Position numbers and translations under genes: made by a program. A stretch of DNA of 24,313 bases, taken from positions 13,603-37,915 of the forward strand of contig JAHZHA010000031.1 of assembly GCA_019420525.1 (NCBI GenBank), in the 5' to 3' direction. The DNA comes from Bacillota bacterium. GTDB taxonomy: Bacteria > Bacillota > Clostridia > Peptostreptococcales > Anaerovoracaceae. A model generated the notes under the pieces. The model saw only the letters and a list, made by a program, of their open reading frames with translations. It was not told where the DNA came from and did no database searches. Positions 7,932-16,024 of the stretch are shown here, piece by piece; within the stretch, counting starts at the first letter, position 1, and the number at the start of each line of letters is the position of its first letter.

Positions 7932-8195
7932 AGTCAACGTCGCGGTACCACCCTGATTACCGGACAGAAATCCGGCATCTCTCGGCATATAACGCTGCCA
8001 GACGCTCCGGACTACTCACGCGGACAGGATGTAATCGTGTCCCGGCGCTTTGCCCCGGAGAACTCGGAAGCTGCTTCGAAAAGGCTGCCGCCGGAGGGCT
8101 TCCACCGTCCCCTCCTCTCTGTACACGGACTGTGCATTTTCTACTTCTCTTCGTCAAAGTCTTTCGCACTGATCGGTCTGTATCAAAATTACCCG
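7906..8195 (-). promoter_or_regulatory. T-box riboswitch (tRNA-Ala sensing) in the alaS leader
   Basis: The T-box sequence AGGGUGGUACCGCG is present at 7954-7941 on the minus strand, followed by an intrinsic terminator. Upstream are stem I features: an AGUA/GAA S-turn region, an AGAGAG loop and a GGAGGG/CCCUCC distal stem. A GAA followed by GCA at 8074-8072, then GCU, gives an alanine codon as the likely specifier, consistent with the downstream alaS gene. Uncharged tRNA-Ala should pair with the specifier and the T-box bulge and stabilise the antiterminator, which shares the CAGGG/CCCUG pairing with the terminator. The T-box and terminator are certain; the exact specifier codon is an inference. 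This fills the 448-base gap between alaS and the next gene. Confidence 0.94.
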
Positions 8196-8198
8196 ATT

Positions 8199-8228
8199 AT
8201 TATACTAAAAGCACATCAGTATTGTCAA
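8199..8228 (-). promoter_or_regulatory. Promoter of the alaS operon
   Basis: TTGACA (8228-8223) and TATAAT (8204-8199) on the minus strand are perfect consensus boxes with an 18-base spacer. Initiation near 8192 fits the 5' end of the T-box RNA. Confidence 0.88.
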
Positions 8229-8272
8229 TCTTTCCGCAGGCGAAAACTTTCATGCTCTTGTCGGCCGTGCGC

Positions 8273-9145
8273 TTATACTTCCAGAAATTCTTTCCGAACA
8301 AGACGAATCATAATGGACGTATTGAGATCCATAGCTTCTTCCGGATATGTCTCCAGAAAACCTCCGTGACGGTATTCCTTTCGGAATTCGTCGATGATCT
8401 CCTGATCCGATACACCCTTCTTCAGCCGACCAAGAATGAATTCCACCGCTTCTTCCGTCTTCGGCCGTATGTTTTGCATATAAAATGATGTCTGATTTTC
8501 ATTTAAAATTCCCTCGTGAGGAAGGAGAAGCCGGTGGATTTTCAGTTTTTTCGCTCTGTCGATGGAATCGAAGGTGACCTGTACGCCGGTGAGAAAAGCC
8601 GGTATGATGGTTTGTTTTGTATCATAAAGTCCCAGAGATTCGCAAGACAACAGAAGTCCCCGACTCTCTTCGTAAAATGCCACCGAACATTTCGTATGGC
8701 CGGGCAGCGCCACAGCCTGAAAATTCATGTTTCCGGCCCGGATGATATCGCCGTCTTTTACCGGGATATCCGTCCGCAGATTATCTCCGAGAAACTCATA
8801 ATCTCCCATTCCCCGTTCCTTCGCCACATTGGCATCCAGCTGTTTCATAGATTGACGGACCTTTTCTCTGGCAAAAGCTGCAGCTGCGTGCTCTCCTGCC
8901 ACCACTCTGGTATCCGGATAAGATTCCAGAACGTAGGCGCTGCCCAACGCATGGTCATAATGAGAGTGCGTGAGAAAAATATAATCCAGCGGACGCGGTC
9001 CGAGATATTCCTTTATCTTTTCCGCCAGCGCATATCCGGTAAAACCGAATCCTGAATCGTACAGAATCGCTGTCTCGGAATCGTCGATGAGAAATCCACT
9101 GTCGCCGGGCTGAACCCGCATATCGATGATCTTTATATCGCCCAT
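8273..9145 (-). CDS. Metallo-beta-lactamase-fold hydrolase of unknown substrate
   Basis: A 290-residue MBL-fold protein. The metal motif THSHYDH gives H60, H62, D64 and H65; later ligands are H150 (LPGHTKCS) and H210 (LLPHEG). At the position where most relatives have a bridging Asp (GDxLF) this protein reads LLSCESLG, so E169 or C168 would replace it. The last 70 or so residues form an extra helical segment with RPKTEEAVEF and LNTSIMIRLV. AGGAGG lies 7 bases before the ATG. It is a single gene with its own promoter, ending shortly before the alaS promoter with no clear terminator. Glyoxalase II-like thioesterase, lactonase or other hydrolase activity are all possible; I do not recognise a specific subfamily. 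Confidence 0.85.
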   Translation of the reverse strand: MGDIKIIDMRVQPGDSGFLIDDSETAILYDSGFGFTGYALAEKIKEYLGPRPLDYIFLTHSHYDHALGSAYVLESYPDTRVVAGEHAAAAFAREKVRQSMKQLDANVAKERGMGDYEFLGDNLRTDIPVKDGDIIRAGNMNFQAVALPGHTKCSVAFYEESRGLLLSCESLGLYDTKQTIIPAFLTGVQVTFDSIDRAKKLKIHRLLLPHEGILNENQTSFYMQNIRPKTEEAVEFILGRLKKGVSDQEIIDEFRKEYRHGGFLETYPEEAMDLNTSIMIRLVRKEFLEV

Positions 9146-9189
9146 AGAATACCTCCTATGCTATTTGTACGCTGTTAAAATATATTTTT

Positions 9190-9218
9190 ATTTTAGCACA
9201 CAATTGTATGCGTAACAA
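9190..9218 (-). promoter_or_regulatory. Promoter of the MBL-fold gene
   Basis: TTGTTA (9218-9213) and TAAAAT (9195-9190) on the minus strand, 17 bases apart, about 45 bases upstream of the start codon, in an AT-rich stretch. Confidence 0.6.
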
Positions 9219-9268
9219 TCATCCATGCTATGCTAACCTGCCCGTTATCTATTTTATGCCTTGCCTCA

Positions 9269-10642
9269 TCATGCGCTCTGTCTGTTCGCAAATACTTTTT
9301 TCCGGATGATATAGTATGCTGCAAGCACGGAAGCACCTGTAATCACCCAGGAAATCGGATATACTATCATGAGCACTCTGAAATCCGTATATTGTCTGCA
9401 CACAGTGTAGATCCAGACGAGACGCAGAAGGCATGTTCCGAATACAGTCAAAACTGCTGGTGTCATAGAATATCCCAGTCCCCGCAGAGATGCTCCTCCG
9501 ATCTCATAAGTGTTGGCCAGCGGAAGAAAAGACAGCACGCAGAGCATTCGAACAGAGGCGTAAGCGGCTACATCCGGATCTGAAGTAAACAGAGATATGA
9601 AAATACCTTTCCCCGCGATAAAAATGAAACACATAACCGCAGTGATCAGAAGCCCTGAGATCAGACAAAAGCGATGAACCTTCCGGCACCGGTCATATTG
9701 CGCCGCACCATAGTTTTGGCTGGTAAAAGTCACTGATGTCTGATTGAAGGCACTGATGACGAAATAGGTGAAATATTCAAAATTCAGAGCTACAGCAGAT
9801 CCCGCTACCGCATCAGAGCCGTAACCGTTTAAGGCTGCCTGAATACAGACGTTGGCGATGGAAAAAACCATTCCCTGCAGTCCGGCAGGCATGCCGATGC
9901 GCAGCATTCTCACAAGTTCACTTTTCGACATTTTCAGCTTCCGGAACGACAGGCGGATGGGATCGCTTTCCTTCATCAGGAAGCGCCACACCATACAGGC
10001 GCTGACCACGTTTGAAATTACCGTCGCAATGGCTACCCCCGCCACATCCAGATGAAAGACGATCACCAGGAAAAGATTCAGTCCGGCATTGATGAGACCT
10101 GATAAAACCAGGCAGTAAAGAGGACGCTTGGTGTCTCCTATACTTCTCAGAATAGCGGCGCCGAAATTGTAGATCATGATAAAAGGCATTCCCAGAGAAT
10201 AGATTCGCAGATACAGAACAGCATATTCCAGCACATCTTCCGGCGTATCCATCAGAACGAGAACCGGACGCGCTATGGTTATGCCCAGTACCAGAAGAAT
10301 CACACCACTGATGAAAGATACCGTCATGGAAGTATGTACCGCATCTCGAATTTTGTCTTTTTCACGGCCTCCGATGTAATTTGCTATGATGACATTACTG
10401 CCGACAGAGATGCCGATAAACAGATTGATAATAAGATTGATGATAGGACCGTTACATCCTACCGCTGCCTGTGCCTGACTGTTGGCAAAATGTCCCACAA
10501 CCGCCACATCTACCGAATTGAAGAGTTGTTGCAATATGCTGCTGAGTGCCAGCGGAACGGCAAAAATAAAAATTTTGTCTATCAGACTGCCACTGAGCAT
10601 ATTGATACGCTCTGACGACTGACGATTCTCATTTTTTTTCAT
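9269..10642 (-). CDS. MATE-family efflux transporter (second copy in window)
   Basis: A 457-residue twelve-helix MATE transporter, clearly distinct in sequence from the one at 2006-3337. Signature parts: FAVPLALSSILQQLFNSVDVAVVGHFA in helix 1-2, NVIIANYIGGREKDKIRDAVHTSM after helix 3, and a second-half repeat beginning near LRIGMPAGLQGMVFSIANV. GGAGG lies 9 bases before the ATG. It would export organic cations or metabolites by Na+/H+ antiport; the substrate cannot be read from sequence. The upstream terminator of the EamA gene separates it from that unit. The 106-base leader has no clear promoter pair, and I see no riboswitch-like structure in it. No good terminator follows; the next gene downstream has its own promoter. 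Confidence 0.93.
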   Translation of the reverse strand: MKKNENRQSSERINMLSGSLIDKIFIFAVPLALSSILQQLFNSVDVAVVGHFANSQAQAAVGCNGPIINLIINLFIGISVGSNVIIANYIGGREKDKIRDAVHTSMTVSFISGVILLVLGITIARPVLVLMDTPEDVLEYAVLYLRIYSLGMPFIMIYNFGAAILRSIGDTKRPLYCLVLSGLINAGLNLFLVIVFHLDVAGVAIATVISNVVSACMVWRFLMKESDPIRLSFRKLKMSKSELVRMLRIGMPAGLQGMVFSIANVCIQAALNGYGSDAVAGSAVALNFEYFTYFVISAFNQTSVTFTSQNYGAAQYDRCRKVHRFCLISGLLITAVMCFIFIAGKGIFISLFTSDPDVAAYASVRMLCVLSFLPLANTYEIGGASLRGLGYSMTPAVLTVFGTCLLRLVWIYTVCRQYTDFRVLMIVYPISWVITGASVLAAYYIIRKKVFANRQSA

Positions 10643-10749
10643 TTAAAATTCCTCCCCGCTTCGATGGATAAATTTTAACTCTCTGTTATAAACAATGTTT
10701 TCTATTCTATCAGATTCTCAGAATTTTGCATCAGATTTCGGCAAAGAGT

Positions 10750-10783
10750 AAAAAAAAGATCAGAATCTTCGCAGATTCTGATC
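10750..10783 (-). terminator. Intrinsic terminator of the EamA gene
   Basis: GATCAGAATCT-type arms pair across a 4-base loop (perfect 11-bp stem, 10758-10783), followed on the minus strand by eight T residues (10757-10750). Very strong. Confidence 0.92.
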
Positions 10784-10822
10784 TCGTGTGATGAAAAAAT
10801 ACTCTTTTCAAAATCATCATTC

Positions 10823-11728
10823 TCATATTCTGAGATGAGAACCGGCCCGAACTGTTTTGGGGCCGCTGAGATTAATGACAGAACCCACCAGAATAAGAAC
10901 GACGCCCAAAACGATATTCCAGGTGATGGCCTCTCCCAGAATAACGGATGCCAAAATGACAGCGATCACCGGCTTGATGAAAAATGAAATAGACGCATTG
11001 GAAGGACCTGCAAGTTCGATAGCTTTCAGATAAGCAAAATAACCGATACCCGTCACCACGATGCCCGCATACAATACCACCGGAAGGGTATCGGCATGTA
11101 TACCGGCAACTACAGGTTCCCCGCGGACAAGAAGAATTGCCAGTTCTACTACCGAAGCGATCAGAAAACTGAAACTGTTCTGAACCATGCCTCCCAGTTT
11201 TTGGACCCGCAGCTTTCCCAGTGTGGTATACAGAGAAAAAGTCACAGCGGCAACTGCGGTATAGATCAATCCTTTTACCGTATTTCCATCTGCCATATTG
11301 GCCGGATTTGCCACGAAAATCAAACCGATAATACTGATGATCAGGACGAGTGCTTTTTTCTTCGTAAATGCTTCATGTATGATAAAATATGCAAAAATCA
11401 TCGTGAATACCGGATTGGCTGAAATGATGACGGCTGCCGTGTTGGCGTTTGAATTCATGACGCCCAGTTGGAAACAAGTCATACTGATACAGACACCGAT
11501 CAGGCCCAAAATAGTCAAATAGATGATATCTCCTTTCGTAACCCGTATATGTCTCTTTCTGATGTCGTGAACTGCGAAAGGCAGAAGAAAAAGTCCACCG
11601 ATAAAGAAACGGAGAAACGTCATCTGCAGCGCCGTGAATTCCGCTCCGCCCAGTTTCAGTGCGATTTCCATCGTACCGAAACAGACGGCCGTAATGATGA
11701 TAAACAGAATACTTTTATTATTACCCAT
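10823..11728 (-). CDS. EamA/DMT-family transporter
   Basis: A 301-residue membrane protein with ten predicted helices in two EamA repeats: the first begins near ILFIIITAVCFGTMEIALKL and the second near LIYTAVAAVTFSLYTTLGKL. Family members (RhaT/YdcZ/RarD relatives) export amino acids, metabolites or drugs, and few can be assigned from sequence. GGGAGGT lies upstream of the ATG. It is divergent from a LysR gene, and the shared region holds a perfect inverted repeat over its -35 box, so the LysR protein is its probable regulator. A strong terminator follows. Confidence 0.92.
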   Translation of the reverse strand: MGNNKSILFIIITAVCFGTMEIALKLGGAEFTALQMTFLRFFIGGLFLLPFAVHDIRKRHIRVTKGDIIYLTILGLIGVCISMTCFQLGVMNSNANTAAVIISANPVFTMIFAYFIIHEAFTKKKALVLIISIIGLIFVANPANMADGNTVKGLIYTAVAAVTFSLYTTLGKLRVQKLGGMVQNSFSFLIASVVELAILLVRGEPVVAGIHADTLPVVLYAGIVVTGIGYFAYLKAIELAGPSNASISFFIKPVIAVILASVILGEAITWNIVLGVVLILVGSVINLSGPKTVRAGSHLRI

Positions 11729-11801
11729 AATTGCTGACCTCCCGAACCGATTCCGGAACTTTCCGGAATTCTGCTCTTTCTTGTGTTTTTTTCATCTAAG
11801 T

Positions 11802-11839
11802 ATTATAATTGCATCACAGAAATATGTAAAATACATATT
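11802..11839 (-). promoter_or_regulatory. EamA promoter with an embedded LysR-type operator
   Basis: TTTACA (11830-11825) and TATAAT (11807-11802) on the minus strand are 17 bases apart. The -35 box lies inside a perfect inverted repeat with 8-bp arms, AATATGTA-AAA-TACATATT (11821-11839), which contains the T-N11-A core expected for LysR-family sites (T11825, A11837). Binding here would directly gate EamA transcription and could also autoregulate the divergent LysR gene. Confidence 0.76.
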
Positions 11840-11938
11840 CATTATATTTACCATATCATAAACGCATATCAGATAATCCGGACACAGTGGTATTTTTCGG
11901 ACAAATTGCGTTTTTCCGTACAAAATTCAGGAGGTATC

Positions 11939-12859
11939 ATGTCGGTCAATTATGATTATTATCGCATTTTCTACTATGTGGCGAAATACGGCAGCTTTAC
12001 CCGCGCTGCGTCGATCCTGATGAACAGTCAGCCTAATATCACCCGCACCATCGCAGCCCTTGAAAAAGAACTGGACTGCCGCCTGTTTCTGCGCACCAAC
12101 CGCGGCGTTACGCTGACACCGGAAGGTGAAAAGCTCTTCGCTCACGTGGAAATCGCCCACGAACAGCTGCAGGCAGGAGAAAGCGAACTGGCCAGTGGAA
12201 AAAATCTTCAGACGGGAAGTATTTCCATCGGAGTCAGTGAAACAGCTCTGCAGATCGTTCTTCTGTCTGTGCTGCGTCGTTTCCGCAGCCGCTATCCCGG
12301 AGTCCGCTTCCGCATTACGAATCACTCTACCTCCCAGGCTATCGAATCTCTGAAGTCCGGCCTAGTGGAACTCGCCTTGGTCTCTTCTCCCACCGGAGTA
12401 ACAAAACCACTAAAAGAATCACCTCTGACAGAATTCCGCGATATGCTAATCGCCGGCCCTCATTTTCGCAGTCTGACCGACAAGCCACTGAATCTGTCGG
12501 ATCTCAGCCACTATCCCCTCATATGCCTCGGTCCTCATACAAAAACATATCATCTTCTCAGCGATTTTTTTTCTGATCACGGACAGACTCTGCATCCCGA
12601 CATCATTGCTGCCACTACGGAGCAGATCCTTCCTATGGTAAAAAACGACCTGGGACTGGGATTTCTTCCGGAAAAACTGGCCGCAGAAGCCATAGAAAAA
12701 GGAGAAGTATTTCCCCTCAATCTAAGAGAACAACTTCCCCTCCGTCATATCTGTCTCATCCGCGACAAAAGCCGGCCTGTCAGCATCGCTGCCCAGGAAC
12801 TGGAAAAAATGTGTCTGGCGTTCCGAGATGAACACAGAACGCAATACACAAGAATATAG
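11939..12859 (+). CDS. LysR-family transcriptional regulator
   Basis: A 306-residue regulator. Residues 1-65 form the winged helix-turn-helix (YYRIFYYVAKYGSFTRAASI, NSQPNITRTIAALEKELDCRLF, then GVTLTPEGEKLF), and residues from about 90 form the two-lobed ligand-binding domain (GSISIGVSETALQIVLLSVLRRFRSRYPGV). The start at 11939 has AGGAGGT 5 bases upstream; the open frame begins 52 codons earlier in AT-rich intergenic sequence without an RBS. It is one of only two plus-strand genes and is divergent from the EamA exporter, a common regulator-target arrangement. Ligand unknown. Codon choice is ordinary for the window. Confidence 0.93.
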   Translation: MSVNYDYYRIFYYVAKYGSFTRAASILMNSQPNITRTIAALEKELDCRLFLRTNRGVTLTPEGEKLFAHVEIAHEQLQAGESELASGKNLQTGSISIGVSETALQIVLLSVLRRFRSRYPGVRFRITNHSTSQAIESLKSGLVELALVSSPTGVTKPLKESPLTEFRDMLIAGPHFRSLTDKPLNLSDLSHYPLICLGPHTKTYHLLSDFFSDHGQTLHPDIIAATTEQILPMVKNDLGLGFLPEKLAAEAIEKGEVFPLNLREQLPLRHICLIRDKSRPVSIAAQELEKMCLAFRDEHRTQYTRI

Positions 12860-12861
12860 GA

Positions 12862-12900
12862 TTCTCCGCCTGCCGGCGAAGAATTCCGTTTTCTTTCTTC
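12862..12900 (+). terminator. Probable terminator of the LysR gene
   Basis: TTCTCCGCC and GGCGAAGAA pair across TGCC with one mismatch, two bases after the stop codon, followed on the plus strand by TTCCGTTTTCTTTC. Moderately convincing; it lies in the 58-base gap between convergent genes. Confidence 0.5.
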
Positions 12901-12917
12901 TGTCATTAAAATTGTCA

Positions 12918-13964
12918 TTAAGATTCGTCGTTTTTCAGCGCCACTTTCATCACGCCATCTCTGCGGTTTTCAAACAGATCGTAAGCTGTTTCAATTTCGC
13001 GCAGCGGAAATGTATGTGTGATCAGCGGCGTCGTATCGATTTTTCCTTCTTCGATCAATTTCAGTATCTCGTCGCAGCTGCAGCCGTCTACACCGCCTGT
13101 TTTAAAAGTCAGATTTTTACCATACATATCAGGAAGCGGCAGTATCTGCGATCCCTCATATAAGGCTGCCACAGTTACCACGGCATTCGGCCGCGCGCAC
13201 TCCCACGCCATACGGAACGATTCCCTACTTCCGGCCGCTTCCAGCACCGCATCCGCACCGCCGTGCCTGCTGTATTTTTTCACTATATCTTCCACATGGT
13301 CCGGATCAGTAATGATGATATCGGGATAATGTTCTGCCACGAAGCTGCGCCGCTGTTCATCGCGTTCACAGACGATAATATGATCCGGTTTTTTCAGCCG
13401 GATGCACTGCATCGCACAGATTCCCACAGGACCCGCCCCGATAATCAGCACCGTATCTCCTTTCCTCGTCTCAGAAATCTCCGCAGCCCAGTAACCGGTA
13501 GCCAGTACGTCTCCCACGAAAAGCGCCTGTTCATCTGTGACGCCGCCAGGAATCAGATTGAGACAGCAGTCGGCATACGGTACCCGCACGTATTCTGCCT
13601 GTCCTCCGTCGATGCGGCAGCCCAGCGCCCAGCCGCCCTGCGGATCTGTACAGTTATTGACCCAGCCATTCCGACAGAAAAAACATTCTCCACAGAAAGT
13701 CTCTACGTTTACTGTCACCCGATCACCAGGCTTCACTTTCGACACGCCGCTCCCCACGGATTCCACAATGCCGACCATCTCGTGTCCTACAGTAATTCCC
13801 GGTACAGCTTTCGGCACGGAACCGTTCCGAATATGAAGATCGCTGGTGCAGATACTGCCCAGCGTGACTTTTACGATGGCGTCGCGATCATCACAAAGGA
13901 CGGGTTTCGGTTTTTGAGTCAAAACAAACTTTCCTTTTTCTACATAAGTGTATGATATCATCAT
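12918..13964 (-). CDS. Zinc-dependent medium-chain alcohol dehydrogenase
   Basis: A 348-residue MDR-superfamily oxidoreductase. Catalytic zinc ligands are C39 (ICTSD), H61 and E62 (GHEMVG), with D152 (VGDVLATGYW) as in clostridial secondary alcohol dehydrogenases. A structural zinc lobe has C91, C94, C97 and C105. The Rossmann motif is IIGAGPVGICAM (about 174-185), and the second strand ends VCERDEQRR; an acidic residue there usually favours NAD over NADP. The ATG at 13964 (or the next ATG codon) follows AGAGGT. It is alone on its strand, convergent to LysR and divergent from the zinc-ribbon gene. Polyol, threonine or secondary alcohol dehydrogenase are candidate activities; the substrate is not determinable. 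Confidence 0.93.
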   Translation of the reverse strand: MMISYTYVEKGKFVLTQKPKPVLCDDRDAIVKVTLGSICTSDLHIRNGSVPKAVPGITVGHEMVGIVESVGSGVSKVKPGDRVTVNVETFCGECFFCRNGWVNNCTDPQGGWALGCRIDGGQAEYVRVPYADCCLNLIPGGVTDEQALFVGDVLATGYWAAEISETRKGDTVLIIGAGPVGICAMQCIRLKKPDHIIVCERDEQRRSFVAEHYPDIIITDPDHVEDIVKKYSRHGGADAVLEAAGSRESFRMAWECARPNAVVTVAALYEGSQILPLPDMYGKNLTFKTGGVDGCSCDEILKLIEEGKIDTTPLITHTFPLREIETAYDLFENRRDGVMKVALKNDES

Positions 13965-14022
13965 CTACCTCTTTCTTTCAGTTTTGCTTTTCTGTATACA
14001 TGACTCTTTGGAAGCAATATCA

Positions 14023-14065
14023 TTGTAATCATAAAAAATATCTATTATAATTATATTTATAGATA
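14023..14065 (+). promoter_or_regulatory. Promoter of the zinc-ribbon gene with an inverted repeat
   Basis: TTGTAA (14023-14028) and TATAAT (14046-14051) on the plus strand are 17 bases apart. The -10 box sits in the loop of an inverted repeat TATCTAT (14039-14045) / ATAGATA (14059-14065). The whole 205-base gap is AT-rich and must also hold the divergent dehydrogenase promoter, which I could not resolve. Confidence 0.58.
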
Positions 14066-14169
14066 GTATTATTTTTTGTATTTTTTGCAAAAATTTAGTG
14101 TTTGTTGCTGCAGCTGCAGCGGTGTCGTTTACTGAGAAAGGCACTTCAAGGGAAAAGGAGGATTTAAAC

Positions 14170-14895
14170 ATGATAAAATGTCAATTTTGCGGTACGGAAT
14201 TAGAAGATAACGCATTATTCTGTCACGAATGCGGTGCAAAAGTGGGAACTTCTCCTGCAGACGAAGCGGAAGAACAGGTTCGTACGTGCAGCAACTGCGG
14301 TACCGAGCTGAATCCGGGTGCCAAATTCTGCAGTCAGTGCGGAGCCTCTGCCAGCGACGATCCTGCTCCAGAGACACCGGCTTCGCCTTCCGGAATCGAT
14401 ACCCAGCAAATCCGCAATTCTGCAAAGCAGGTGACGGAAAATATCACAGCTAAAGTAAAAGCAAATCCGAAACTCTACGGAATCATCGCGGCGGTCGTCG
14501 TCGTTATCATAGTTTTAATTATCGTTATCAGCAGTCTCACCGGAAGTGATAGCCCGTCCACATCAGGTTCAGGCTCCGGAACATCCAGTCCTTCCTATTC
14601 CACCTCGGGAACAGCCGGCTACGATGACGATACTTACGAGCTTCTTGCCGTCAGCGCTCTGCTCAAAGAGATCGACCGCAAATACAGCGCCGCTGATCCG
14701 AGCAGCTGTAAATACAGCATCAACAAGACAGAAAAAGAAGGAAGTTACACCGTGGTGTACGGTAAGCTCTATCTCTACGATCAATACGGAAAATCCACTA
14801 CCGGTTACAGCGACGGTTCCGGAAGTTACATCCGTACCTTTGAAGTGAAAATCAACGATAATACAGGAAGCGTATCCAGCTGTACGATCAAATAA
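14170..14895 (+). CDS. Double zinc-ribbon, single-pass membrane protein of unknown function
   Basis: A 241-residue protein. Two zinc ribbons open it: C4/C7/C18/C21 (CQFCG...CHECG) and C40/C43/C54/C57 (CSNCG...CSQCG). A Pro/Ser/Asp-rich linker and a short helix with SAKQVTENITAKVKANP lead to one membrane helix (about 103-122, GIIAAVVVVIIVLIIVISSL). A Ser/Gly-rich spacer follows, then a compact C-terminal domain (about 152-241) that looks like a small extracytoplasmic fold with repeated Tyr/Gly strands. AAGGAGG lies 8 bases upstream of the ATG. Zinc-ribbon/TM proteins of this layout are widespread in Clostridia and mostly uncharacterised; with ribbons inside and the domain outside, a sensor or assembly role is conceivable but not shown. 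Confidence 0.87.
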   Translation: MIKCQFCGTELEDNALFCHECGAKVGTSPADEAEEQVRTCSNCGTELNPGAKFCSQCGASASDDPAPETPASPSGIDTQQIRNSAKQVTENITAKVKANPKLYGIIAAVVVVIIVLIIVISSLTGSDSPSTSGSGSGTSSPSYSTSGTAGYDDDTYELLAVSALLKEIDRKYSAADPSSCKYSINKTEKEGSYTVVYGKLYLYDQYGKSTTGYSDGSGSYIRTFEVKINDNTGSVSSCTIK

Positions 14896-14980
14896 CGGAC
14901 AAAAAGACTGAGACCGAGTACGGCCAGTATTCTAATGCGATACATTACAGCGTTTCGCGGCGTTTCCACAAAATAAATCA

Positions 14981-15009
14981 AAAAAGCGGGAATCACTCCC
15001 GCTTTTTTC
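14981..15009. terminator. Bidirectional intrinsic terminator
   Basis: GCGGGA pairs with TCCCGC across a 5-base loop, with an A run on the left and a T run on the right, so both convergent genes (zinc-ribbon protein and SGNH-like protein) end here. Confidence 0.92.
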
Positions 15010-15019
15010 TTTCTGTCAT

Positions 15020-16024
15020 TCAGATTTCGGTCGGTTCCTGTTCCGTACAGGCCCTTCCGCCATTCTGAATACATTCCAGGTATTCCTTCAGTCCGGCATC
15101 CCAGAAAGCTTCCGTCTTTTTCACGGCAGCGGAAGAGGAATCGGAAAAATCATAATTTTCCTTCAGATAGTTTCCGAGATGATCTGTCACTTTTTCCGCC
15201 CCCTGAAGATTCAGATGGTCTCCTCCGTCGTAACTGTCCGTCTGCCAGTCGATTTTCAGTTCTTTCACCTTGAGATTCAGATCCTGAAAGTCGATTCCCT
15301 CCGCTTTTGCGTATCCGGCGACCGCACGATGTTTTGCGGCGTTCCAGTTTTTCGGAGAAGGAACGCCCAGCAGCAACAAATCACATTCCTGTTCGTCACA
15401 GAATTTCTTTATTTTTTTCAGATAATATTTTATAGAGGAAAACAGCTCCTTCGGTTCTCCCTCTGCCATACAGTCCGTCTTTTCACACGGCCGGCACGCC
15501 TTTCTGATCTCAAATCCCTTCCAAGAGATTTCATCCGGTCTGATCTCTGCGGATTCCGGTGCAAAGAAGAAATCTTTCCAACGGTTGTGATAAGAAAATA
15601 CCGGCATGTAATACTTTCCCGCCTCTGTCACCGCCATACGTGTCTCTTCCAGATATCTGGCATGTGTAAACAGCTCGTTCGTCTCAAGGATCACCAGACG
15701 GGGGTGCTGCTTCTGAAACGCTCTTTTCATCAGGTAATACGCCTCACTGATCTGCTGCCCTGACTGACCGCAGACATACGCGGTGATCTTCTGCTTCTGC
15801 CACAGGCGGTACGGCGAAATCGCGGTGAAACTCTCACTGTCTCCCAGCACCAGAACGTCTATGGAATTTTCCGGTTCGTTCATAATACTCAGAGCATTTC
15901 TGTCCCGATTGTCAATCCAGGAAGCATTCGTAATCCGCTCCGGCTGCACACAGGAGGAAACGACGATGAGCAGCGCTGCCAGCACCACCGTGAATCCCAG
16001 TAATAATCTCGTTTTTTTTAACAT
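15020..16024 (-). CDS. Membrane-anchored SGNH/GDSL-like protein
   Basis: A 334-residue extracytoplasmic protein. The N-terminus has a basic start and a hydrophobic helix ending in VVSSC25, a plausible lipobox, so it is either a lipoprotein or a signal-anchored protein. The SGNH block I nucleophile motif is VLVLGDSESFTAISPYRLW (S63). A QSGQQISEAYYLMKRAF segment (Gly block) follows, and the C-terminal YDGGDHLNLQG region offers the Asp/His pair. The layout resembles acyl-esterases or acyltransferase partners (DltD/AlgJ-like) that work on cell-surface polymers, usually next to an MBOAT gene; none is present here. The start at 16024 has only a weak GAAGAGAT RBS. Catalytic competence and substrate are inferred. 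Confidence 0.78.
   Translation of the reverse strand: MLKKTRLLLGFTVVLAALLIVVSSCVQPERITNASWIDNRDRNALSIMNEPENSIDVLVLGDSESFTAISPYRLWQKQKITAYVCGQSGQQISEAYYLMKRAFQKQHPRLVILETNELFTHARYLEETRMAVTEAGKYYMPVFSYHNRWKDFFFAPESAEIRPDEISWKGFEIRKACRPCEKTDCMAEGEPKELFSSIKYYLKKIKKFCDEQECDLLLLGVPSPKNWNAAKHRAVAGYAKAEGIDFQDLNLKVKELKIDWQTDSYDGGDHLNLQGAEKVTDHLGNYLKENYDFSDSSSAAVKKTEAFWDAGLKEYLECIQNGGRACTEQEPTEI

Noticed and set aside
7884..8488. Plus-strand open frames across the alaS leader
   Set aside because: They lie opposite the T-box RNA and the end of the MBL gene, lack ribosome binding sites, and have no recognisable protein features.
10643..10749. Riboswitch before the second MATE gene
   Set aside because: The leader is AT-rich with no stable stem set and no terminator of its own; the hairpin nearby belongs to the end of the EamA gene.
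14098..14169. Upstream extension of the zinc-ribbon protein (starting GTG, Ala-rich)
   Set aside because: There is no RBS before it, whereas AAGGAGG precedes the ATG at 14170, and the conserved zinc ribbon begins right after that ATG.
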